NCBI GenBank assembly: GCA_947307005.1
Contig: CAMZHY010000032.1
Span: 1-14,150, forward strand
DNA from: an uncultured Planctomycetaceae bacterium
GTDB lineage: Bacteria; Planctomycetota; Planctomycetia; Pirellulales; Thermoguttaceae
Reading direction: 5' to 3'
DNA length: 14,150 nt
The notes beneath the pieces are model-generated. The model was not told the origin of the DNA and searched no databases. It saw only the letters and a list, made by a program, of their open reading frames with translations. Position 1 is the first letter of the stretch; each line of letters starts with the position of its first letter. Below, one piece after another: positions 1 through 6,194 of the stretch. The translations under genes and the position numbers were made by a program.

Positions 1-2
1 TC

Positions 3-215
3 CGCGATTACGATCTGGAAAACAATGACCGGCTGAATTTCTATCCCGACTTCGGACGCACATTTCTTGAACATACGGATCAGAAATACGACATCATCAT
101 CAATGACGCCTTCGACGGCTTTGCGGGTTCGTTCGAAAAGAACGATCCTAAAAGGTCTGCGGCGTACAATCCTCCTGTTAGTCCGTTTTATCGGTCAAAA
201 TGGAACTGCGATTAA
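3..215 (+). CDS. 3' end of a spermidine synthase-like gene, apparently truncated
   Basis: The reading frame is open from the left edge to a TAA at 213-215, giving about 70 residues. A stretch reading YPDFGRTFLEH, followed about eight residues later by KYDIIINDAFDG, matches the Rossmann-fold region of spermidine/spermine synthases and their membrane-fused relatives, where a G-R-x-F-L segment precedes YD-hydrophobic-D-A-F. In that family the part after DAF normally continues for roughly 80 or more residues with a conserved Pro/Leu/Thr segment. Here only about 33 unrelated-looking residues follow, and neither other plus-strand frame restores the family pattern. I infer a C-terminally truncated or decayed gene. 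The start lies outside the window, so the N-terminal part cannot be judged. It converges on the kinase gene. Confidence 0.5.
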   Translation, partial: RDYDLENNDRLNFYPDFGRTFLEHTDQKYDIIINDAFDGFAGSFEKNDPKRSAAYNPPVSPFYRSKWNCD

Positions 216-394
216 ACGATATTTCCGTTTTTCGATTGGAATTGACAAAAAATTCACGTTAGACATTATCGAAACGACCCGCGCAACCGTCCTCTTTAGG
301 AAGACGGGCGTCTCCATCGTCTTTGAACGAAGAAATAAAGAAGGAAAGAAAGAGTTAATTGCGTTTTTCGACAAAAACGGACGTAAGCGCGGCG
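216..394. other. Non-coding gap between convergent gene ends
   Basis: This 179-bp stretch lies between the stop of the SpeE-like fragment and the stop of the kinase. It is more AT-rich than the neighbouring genes. Two weak hairpins are visible: 288-306 (arms CGTC...GACG with one internal mismatch) and 362-379 (CGTTTTT/AAAAACG around a CGAC loop). Neither has a convincing T-run on either strand. A frame reads through it on the plus strand (67-567), but it crosses into the antisense of the kinase and has no recognisable family. Confidence 0.4.
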
Positions 395-3300
395 TCATTC
401 CTCGCCGGAGGACGCGCTTTTGCTCTGTTCGAGGCTGGAACGCAATTTCGAAGCGAGTTTCGCAATCTTGTCAATCTGACCCTGCTCGTATTCTCGACCT
501 TCGTCGCTTAAGGGCAGACCTTCATTCTCGGCGAGCCTGCGTTCCAAACCTTCGTTCAGCGTGTTGAAGAGTTCCTCGAGCTCCTTGATATGAGCTTCCG
601 CTTCTTCAAAGCGTTTTTCATGAATGAAGAGTTCGGCGTAAAAGGCGTCGATTCTCGTTTTAAGGGGCGCAAATTCAAGACGAGATCGAAATTTTTCAAA
701 CTCCGATATTTTTTCGTTCGCTTGGTCAAGCAGGCGTTCGACGCGTTCAAGGTCGCCGAGAGACGCCTCAAGTCTAGCGAAAATCACGCGGCCAAAAACG
801 TCCGAAACGAATAAATCGGCGTTTTGGATTCCTTCGTGATGTGAATCGCGGACTATTTCATCTTCCAACTCGCGAAAACTTTTGAGCGCGCTCTCGTTGA
901 TTTCCTTGTTTTGACCGAAAACTTGACACTCAAAGATCGTTCGCATTTTTGCGTATCTGAGTCTTGCGAGCGAAATGAACGCAACGGCGTCGTCTTTCTC
1001 CGGTCTACTCTGATACGCGTTTACTGCGTCGACTCCCTTGCGAACGGCTTCAAACGCCGCCTCCGGTTGACGGAGCGTGGAATTCCAAATCGCGAGCACC
1101 GCGCAATATCCCGTAATCATTTCTAAATCGCCTGGCGTCGACGGAACGCCGTCCTTTTGGACGTAACGATCGACGAAATCAAAATGGCGTTGAGCGCGTT
1201 CCCTGTCTTGAGACGAAGGAGTAGGAATTTTGATTTCAGAGAAGAGCGACGCGATCGAATCTTCGCTAGACTTGCCGCCGCGTCGAATCATTCTCAGATA
1301 ACGGAGTCCAAACGCGAAGTGAAGGCGAGCTTCCAGACGTTCGACGCGCTCTGAGGCATAGGGGGAAGAAACTTTTTTCAGCGCGTCAAACGCGACTTTT
1401 GCGCGTTCGTTGAGTTCCGCGTCGTCGAAATCGGGCGGCGCCGTCGTGACGATTTCGGCGACCAACCTTGCCGTTTCAAAGGCGATTTGCTCGAATTCCA
1501 TCGGCGATCGAGACGACTGAAGGCACTGCTTGTAATACGAAAACGATTTATCGAAAGCGCCGAGACTGTCCATGTCGCCCCTCGCGACGCGTATGAGTCC
1601 CGATCGGAAGAACGCCTGCGCCGTTTGTCTTCGCAGCGTCTGGTCTTGTTCCGAATCATCGTTGGAGTCCACAAACAGCACGTAGAACTTGAGCATTTCG
1701 TCAAGGACTTTCGCATCCTTTTCCGAGATCGACAAGTTCGTGGGGCCGTAGATCGCTCCGTAATCGTCTAAAAGATTCAATTTTCCATTTTCAGAATTAC
1801 CGACGAGCCCTGTGTATATGTCGTCAAAGGCGTAGAGAGCGAGCAAAAGGTTCTTACTCGCTCTGTTTGTTTCCGCGTTTAATCGGAAGTTGAAGACCAC
1901 GGAGACGACCAGCATGAGCGCGACGAGAGCGCATACGACGGAAATTAACGACGCCACGGCCTTGTTGCGGCGACTCCAGCGCCATATCTGTTCCAATAGG
2001 GGAACGCGTCGCGCGCGAATCGGACGTTCCTCAAGGAACCTTCTGAGATCGTCCGCCATTTCGCTCGCCGTGTACCGTTTTTCGGGCGAGAACTCGATCG
2101 CTTTGAGAATGATCGTTTCTAAATCGCGCGGAATTTGCGGGACGATTTTTCGCGGATTGACGGGCGAGCCCGCCGAGACCTGCGCAAAGAGTTTTTTGTA
2201 GTTTGACTCGCCAAAGGCTGGCGTAAAAGTCAATAGTTCGTAAAGCGTCAAACCGAGAGAATAAATGTCCGACCGCTCCGAAAAACGACCCTCCAGCGCC
2301 TCGGGCGCAAGATATCGAAGCGTCCCGACGAGCTGCCCGTGTTCCGTCAAGACGTTTTCCGTCGTCGAACGAGCCAATCCGAAATCGGTAATCCAGAGAA
2401 CACCCTCGCAGTCGACGATGAGATTCGACGGTTTGACGTCGCGGTGAACGACTCCGTGACGGTGTGCGTAATTGAGCGCGTTTGACGCTTGAATTCCTAG
2501 ATCTGCGACGCGCTGATAGTAGTTCGCGCTTGAGATTGGGACCGACATGAGGACGGAACTTGAAGCGAACGTCGCGTTCTCGGGAATCGCGCCCTCGTTG
2601 ACGGAGTCGTTGGGAACGTCCGAGGATTCCTCAGAGAGGACGTTGTTTTCTATGCTTGACGTCAACTCGAAGAACGTCGTCTGACGGCGTCTGTCAAACG
2701 CGTCTCCGGGAACGCCCAGTTGGGAGTCGGAGGCTTTTAGCGAATTTCCCGTTTCGATTGGCGCGGTTGGCGTGGCGTTGTGAAGACCGCGGAACCAGCT
2801 CGAAAACTTTCGCGCTCGTTTTCGCGAAGATTCAAACGCGAGAGACGCTTCTTTCTCTCTGAGGCGAAGGTATTGTTCGAGACTCTCACCGTCGATGAGT
2901 TGCATCGCGTAGTAGAACTGGTCGTCGACAGTGTCGGAGCCGAAAACAGGGACGATGTTGGTATGGTGGAGTCTTGCGGCGATCCGCGCCTCGCGCTGAA
3001 AACGCCTAATCGTTTGCTCTTTTTCGCCGGGGAAAATCTTCATGACCTTAAGAGCGACGGGACGGTCGAGCGTTTCGTCCCACGCTTCGTAGACGACTCC
3101 CATCCCGCCGCGCCCAAGTTCGCGAATGATCCTGAAGTTTTTCAGTCGTTCAAACTTTGGAGGAGCCTCGCCACGCACGCCGATTCCCTCGGAAACGCTT
3201 CCCAGCGTTGCGCTTTCGCTCCCTCTTTCGAGGAGCAGCAGCGAGGGAAAGAGATCGAGGATATCGTTTGCAAATTCTGGGTATTTCCGAGCGTACTCTT

Positions 3301-3445
3301 CCGCCGACGGTCGTCCGCCTTTACGGTATTCCTCGACGAACTGATCGGCGAGTTCCTCAAGGTCGACCTCGGTTCCCGTCGCCGAGAAACCGCCGGAAAC
3401 GCTTTCCTGCGGGACGACGTCGTCGTTTTCGCTGTTTGTCGACAT
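395..3445 (-). CDS. Membrane-anchored Ser/Thr protein kinase (PknB/Hanks type), planctomycetal
   Basis: Predicted 1016-residue Ser/Thr kinase. Residues 30-72 form an acidic helical segment (EEY, PSAEEYARKYPE) typical of planctomycetal kinases. The catalytic domain spans about 104-475: Gly-rich loop GRGGMG (111-116), ATP-binding Lys133, helix C Glu152, catalytic loop HRDVKPSN (334-341), DFG (354-356) and APE (380-382). All catalytic residues are present, so it should be active. About 110 Ser/Asn/Glu-rich residues (195-305) interrupt the domain between helix D and helix E. One membrane span (about 497-519) leads to a roughly 500-residue helical C-terminal part with TPR-like stretches, probably outside the cytoplasmic membrane and sensory. 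I chose the ATG at 3445 because it lies 31 nt after the sigma stop with a GGAA element just upstream; an in-frame start at 3508 would overlap the sigma gene. The pairing suggests it controls the sigma factor. Confidence 0.94.
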   Translation of the reverse strand: MSTNSENDDVVPQESVSGGFSATGTEVDLEELADQFVEEYRKGGRPSAEEYARKYPEFANDILDLFPSLLLLERGSESATLGSVSEGIGVRGEAPPKFERLKNFRIIRELGRGGMGVVYEAWDETLDRPVALKVMKIFPGEKEQTIRRFQREARIAARLHHTNIVPVFGSDTVDDQFYYAMQLIDGESLEQYLRLREKEASLAFESSRKRARKFSSWFRGLHNATPTAPIETGNSLKASDSQLGVPGDAFDRRRQTTFFELTSSIENNVLSEESSDVPNDSVNEGAIPENATFASSSVLMSVPISSANYYQRVADLGIQASNALNYAHRHGVVHRDVKPSNLIVDCEGVLWITDFGLARSTTENVLTEHGQLVGTLRYLAPEALEGRFSERSDIYSLGLTLYELLTFTPAFGESNYKKLFAQVSAGSPVNPRKIVPQIPRDLETIILKAIEFSPEKRYTASEMADDLRRFLEERPIRARRVPLLEQIWRWSRRNKAVASLISVVCALVALMLVVSVVFNFRLNAETNRASKNLLLALYAFDDIYTGLVGNSENGKLNLLDDYGAIYGPTNLSISEKDAKVLDEMLKFYVLFVDSNDDSEQDQTLRRQTAQAFFRSGLIRVARGDMDSLGAFDKSFSYYKQCLQSSRSPMEFEQIAFETARLVAEIVTTAPPDFDDAELNERAKVAFDALKKVSSPYASERVERLEARLHFAFGLRYLRMIRRGGKSSEDSIASLFSEIKIPTPSSQDRERAQRHFDFVDRYVQKDGVPSTPGDLEMITGYCAVLAIWNSTLRQPEAAFEAVRKGVDAVNAYQSRPEKDDAVAFISLARLRYAKMRTIFECQVFGQNKEINESALKSFRELEDEIVRDSHHEGIQNADLFVSDVFGRVIFARLEASLGDLERVERLLDQANEKISEFEKFRSRLEFAPLKTRIDAFYAELFIHEKRFEEAEAHIKELEELFNTLNEGLERRLAENEGLPLSDEGREYEQGQIDKIAKLASKLRSSLEQSKSASSGEE

Positions 3446-3476
3446 AAGTTTTCCGTTGCGCGGACTTTTTAGACGT

Positions 3477-4160
3477 TCAATTTTGAAGAAGCTCGTCGAG
3501 ATTTTCACGTTCGAGAATAACGCGAAATTTCTTGAGAGCTCGCACGTACATGACGCTCGCCGCGTTTGGAGAGACGTTGAGTTCTTCCGCCGTTTCTCGG
3601 TTTGTCAACTGCTCGAAATGACGAAGCGAGAGAATTTCGCGGTCCGGCTCGGAGAGCTGCTCTAGACAGTCTCGAATCTTGATCGCCATTTCGTGCCGAC
3701 GAGCCGCGAGGGAAGGCGACGTTAGTTTGCCAACGAGGTAAATCGACGTCGACGTCGTATCCGCCTGCGTACGTCCCGCGGAGATGGAGAATTCCAGCGC
3801 GACGTTGCGTTTTTGCGTTTGACAATGCTTTCGATAATTGGCGACGATCTGTTGACCGACGATAAGGCGCAACCAGACGAGCGGCGAACCTTTGGGTTCC
3901 GACACGCCTGTTTTTAACTGACGATACGCCTCCATAAACGATTCCTGAAGAATATCGCCCGCGTCGACTCGCGAACGAAGTTCCGGTTGGAGACGGACTT
4001 CAATCATCCTTAGCAGTTTGTCTTTGTACTCCTCAAACATTTCGGCGACCATGCGTTTAGCTTCCTCGTCGCCGAGTCGTTTTTTTGAAACCGCCTCGGA
4101 CTCTTTTGCGTCTTCGGGGTTCGAAGGAGTTTCAGAATTAGCGCGTATTTCTTCGTTCAT
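3477..4160 (-). CDS. ECF-type RNA polymerase sigma factor, planctomycetal, paired with a Ser/Thr kinase
   Basis: Predicted 227-residue sigma-70 family factor with only regions 2 and 4. Region 2 covers about 40-118 and includes DAGDILQESFMEAYRQL, the core-binding helix, followed by the WLRLIVGQQIVANYRK DNA-contact segment. Region 4 covers about 163-216: LSEPDREILSLRHFEQLT, then a helix-turn-helix at 185-209 (NRETAEELNVSPNAASVMYVRALKK). A Ser/Thr-rich linker (131-150) with the TSPSxAARRHE pattern is common in planctomycetal ECF factors. I chose the ATG at 4160 over a TTG five codons upstream, which has no ribosome site. The kinase follows in the same direction after 31 nt, and no anti-sigma gene is visible. 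Planctomycetal ECF groups linked to Ser/Thr kinases are known, so control by phosphorylation is a reasonable inference but is not shown here. Confidence 0.92.
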   Translation of the reverse strand: MNEEIRANSETPSNPEDAKESEAVSKKRLGDEEAKRMVAEMFEEYKDKLLRMIEVRLQPELRSRVDAGDILQESFMEAYRQLKTGVSEPKGSPLVWLRLIVGQQIVANYRKHCQTQKRNVALEFSISAGRTQADTTSTSIYLVGKLTSPSLAARRHEMAIKIRDCLEQLSEPDREILSLRHFEQLTNRETAEELNVSPNAASVMYVRALKKFRVILERENLDELLQN

Positions 4161-4246
4161 GGCGGATCGTTCCAATGCGCGTTAGTCAAACGGGGCGTCC
4201 GCTCGCCGTATCGCAACGGACAAAGAGACGGCGCCAACCGCAACCT

Positions 4247-4274
4247 ATTTTAACTTCAACGTCTTAAAAATCAA
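4247..4274 (-). promoter_or_regulatory. Candidate promoter for sigma factor-kinase operon
   Basis: On the minus strand TTGATT (4274-4269) is followed after 16 nt by TAAAAT (4252-4247), a good match to a housekeeping sigma-70 -10 box and a fair -35. It would give a leader of roughly 80 nt before the sigma ATG at 4160. The assignment rests on pattern only; planctomycetal promoters are poorly characterised. Confidence 0.4.
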
Positions 4275-4304
4275 GTTTCACGACGGACGTTTACGTCTTT
4301 CTTC

Positions 4305-4333
4305 TTGACGCGTTTTCCCTTTTTGACTAGAGT
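4305..4333 (+). promoter_or_regulatory. Candidate promoter for lysS
   Basis: TTGACG (4305-4310), a 17-nt spacer and TAGAGT (4328-4333) form a sigma-70-like pair pointing toward lysS, leaving a leader of about 150 nt. A second possible -10 (TATAAT, 4391-4396) lies closer to the gene but lacks a recognisable -35. Confidence 0.4.
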
Positions 4334-4492
4334 CCCCCGAGGCGGGACGCCGCGTCAATGACTCCGACTGGGCAAGAGTCGCCGACCGTATATAATGGAC
4401 GAACCTTATAAAATTCGGCGGCGGACGGCCTCGTCGCGACGAGACGTTTGGGCTCCGTCCCTCCCTTTATTATTCAGACGTTGGATTGTCAA

Positions 4493-6034
4493 ATGGCGAA
4501 GAACGAATCAGCGGGAACGGGCGTCGTTTTGGAAGCGGCGCGCCGTGAGAAATTGCGCAAAATTGAAGAGATGGGAATCGATCCTTGGGGGGCTCGATTC
4601 GACAATAGATCTTATATCGGCGACGTTCGAGCGCGCGAGAATGAGATTGTCGTCGGCGAGCCGATCAAGCTTCCGCCGAAGTGGGAAGGCGCGCCGGAGC
4701 GCGTTGAGATTCCGACGAGCGGACCGCAGGTTCGCGTCGCCGGTCGCATTGTCCTCCAGCGCAAGCAGGGCAAGCTTATCTTTCTGACCCTCAAGGATTG
4801 GACCGGCGAGATCCAAATCTTTATCGGTAAGAATCAGGTCGGCGACGCGGCTTGGGAACTGGCGCTCTGCTTTGACCTCGGCGACCTTGTGGGCGTCGAC
4901 GGGGAATTCAAAAAGACTCAAACGGGCGAACTCACGATTTTCGCTTCCGGACTGACTTTCTTGAGCAAATCCATTGAGACGCCTCCCGACAAGTTCAAAG
5001 GCGTCAACGATCCGGAACTACGCTCCCGCATGCGCTACGTCGACCTTGCGCACAACGACGAAGCGATGACGCGGATGCTCAACCGAACGAAGATCGTCGC
5101 GTCTGTTCGTCAGACGCTTGCCGGCGAGGGGTTCGTCGAGGTCGAGGGACCGACTCTTCACGCCGTCGCGGGGGGCGCCGCCGCCAAACCGTTCATTACG
5201 CGTCACAATGCGCTTGGAATCGACCTTTACATGCGTATTGCGCTTGAGCTTCATCTCAAGCGCCTCCTCGTCGGCGGCATGGAGCGCGTTTTTGAAATTG
5301 GACGCGTCTATCGCAACGAAGGAATCGACCAGACGCACAATCCCGAATTTACCCTCATGGAACTGTATCAGGCGTACGGCGATTACAACTCCATGATGGA
5401 TATCACCGAGAAGATTATTTGCAACGCGATTAAAGCGACGGGTCAGGGCTTTGTCGTCCCGTGGGGCGGTCAAGATATCGATTTTACGCCGCCGTTCCAA
5501 CGCAAGCCCTATTTTGAGGCGCTCGCGGAACATACCGGCGTCGATCCTTACGACGACGCGGCGATCGTCGCGTACGCGAAAGAAATTGGGATTGAAGACG
5601 TCGACAAAAAACATGTCGACGTTGTTCGAAACGACGTCTTCGAAGAAAAGGTCGAAGACGCGCTCGTCGGTCCCGTCTTCATTACGGACTATCCCGCGAG
5701 CATCTGTCCCCTTACGAAACGCAAGCGGTCCAACCCCAACGTCGCCGAACGATTTGAACTTTTCGTTCGCGGCTGCGAACTTGCGAACGCCTATACGGAA
5801 CTCAACGATCCAGACCTCCAAGAGCGCCTCTTCAGACGTCAGCTTGAAGGACAGGCGGAGGAAGATTCCATGGCGAAGATGGATCACGACTTCATCCGCG
5901 CGCTTCGCTACGCGATGCCGCCCGCCGGCGGTCTTGGCATTGGAATCGACCGTCTTTGCATGATGCTCACGAACACGACGAGCATTCGCGAGGTCATTCT
6001 CTTCCCGCTCCTCAAACCGGAAGTTTTTGAATGA
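4493..6034 (+). CDS. lysS: Lysyl-tRNA synthetase, class II
   Basis: Predicted 513-residue cytoplasmic enzyme that charges tRNA-Lys with lysine using ATP, close to the usual length of bacterial LysS. The N-terminal OB-fold for anticodon binding is at about 78-155 (VRVAGRIVLQRKQGKLIFL). The class II catalytic core follows: motif 1 region 200-225; the GGAAAKPFITRHN substrate segment (227-239); motif 2 RVYRNEGIDQTHNPEFT (271-287) with the ATP-contacting Arg and Glu; EANAYTELNDP-type segment near 429-440; motif 3 GGLGIGIDRLCMML (479-492). All key residues are intact. I chose the ATG at 4493 rather than an in-frame TTG at 4448, because the protein then begins MAKNESAGTG in the usual position before the first helix. 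A strong hairpin follows 13 nt after the stop. Confidence 0.97.
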   Translation: MAKNESAGTGVVLEAARREKLRKIEEMGIDPWGARFDNRSYIGDVRARENEIVVGEPIKLPPKWEGAPERVEIPTSGPQVRVAGRIVLQRKQGKLIFLTLKDWTGEIQIFIGKNQVGDAAWELALCFDLGDLVGVDGEFKKTQTGELTIFASGLTFLSKSIETPPDKFKGVNDPELRSRMRYVDLAHNDEAMTRMLNRTKIVASVRQTLAGEGFVEVEGPTLHAVAGGAAAKPFITRHNALGIDLYMRIALELHLKRLLVGGMERVFEIGRVYRNEGIDQTHNPEFTLMELYQAYGDYNSMMDITEKIICNAIKATGQGFVVPWGGQDIDFTPPFQRKPYFEALAEHTGVDPYDDAAIVAYAKEIGIEDVDKKHVDVVRNDVFEEKVEDALVGPVFITDYPASICPLTKRKRSNPNVAERFELFVRGCELANAYTELNDPDLQERLFRRQLEGQAEEDSMAKMDHDFIRALRYAMPPAGGLGIGIDRLCMMLTNTTSIREVILFPLLKPEVFE

Positions 6035-6047
6035 TTTGTCGTCGTTG

Positions 6048-6081
6048 CGGAGACTTCGTCCAACAAGGGGCGAAGTCTCCG
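6048..6081 (+). terminator. Strong hairpin after lysS
   Basis: The arms 6048-6061 and 6068-6081 pair over 14 base pairs with a single T-G wobble around a 6-nt AACAAG loop; the outer 11 base pairs (CGGAGACTTCG/CGAAGTCTCCG) are perfect. It begins 13 nt after the lysS stop. No T-run follows, so it may be a T-less terminator, an mRNA 3' stabiliser, or a processing site between lysS and the ABC genes. Confidence 0.55.
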
Positions 6082-6186
6082 ACTTCCGACGGAAATTCCT
6101 AACGCGCGGAGACCTGAAAAACAATCCGCTTGGCGGGTTCGATCCCCATGCGCATTACGCGCTTTTGAACGTCCTATGGAGAGGAC

Positions 6187-6192
6187 GGAGGA
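6187..6192 (+). promoter_or_regulatory. Ribosome binding site fixing the permease start
   Basis: GGAGGA directly precedes the ATG at 6195 with two to three spacer bases, and an additional GGAGAGGAC lies just upstream. It supports the ATG at 6195 against an in-frame TTG at 6027 that would overlap the end of lysS and read through the hairpin. It is one of only two clear Shine-Dalgarno sequences in the window. Confidence 0.6.
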
Positions 6193-6194
6193 TT

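Larger units (their letters stand above)
4161..4492. other. Divergent regulatory region between sigma/kinase operon and lysS
   Basis: This 332-bp gene-free stretch separates two divergent genes. It is relatively AT-rich at 4245-4330 and holds one promoter-like pair in each direction (listed separately). The lysS side would have a leader of about 150 nt containing small inverted repeats: GTCCC/GGGAC at 4332-4348, GACTC/GAGTC at 4360-4380, and a perfect 14-nt palindrome at 4430-4443 (CTCGTCGCGACGAG). A TATAAT at 4391-4396 has no good -35 partner. I see no T-box or other known riboswitch pattern. Confidence 0.5.

Noticed and set aside
67..567. Plus-strand frame of 166 codons across the left gap
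   Set aside because: It overlaps the SpeE-like fragment in another frame and runs into the antisense of the kinase; only the middle looks protein-like and it matches no family I know.
2780..3472. Plus-strand frame of 230 codons opposite the kinase N-terminal half
   Set aside because: The minus strand holds a complete kinase domain there; the plus frame has no recognisable feature.
5018..6124. Long open frame on the minus strand (368 codons) opposite lysS
   Set aside because: It is antisense to intact lysS, with no recognisable domain; the GACG/CGTC-rich codon use leaves few stops on the opposite strand.
6148..6172. GGGTTCGATCCCC resembling a tRNA T-arm
   Set aside because: Only three good stem pairs, no acceptor stem, D-arm or anticodon arm at the right distances; probably chance.
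6027..6194. N-terminal extension of the permease from a TTG overlapping lysS
   Set aside because: It would translate the strong hairpin, and a GGAGGA site directly precedes the ATG at 6195, where the usual family N-terminus begins.
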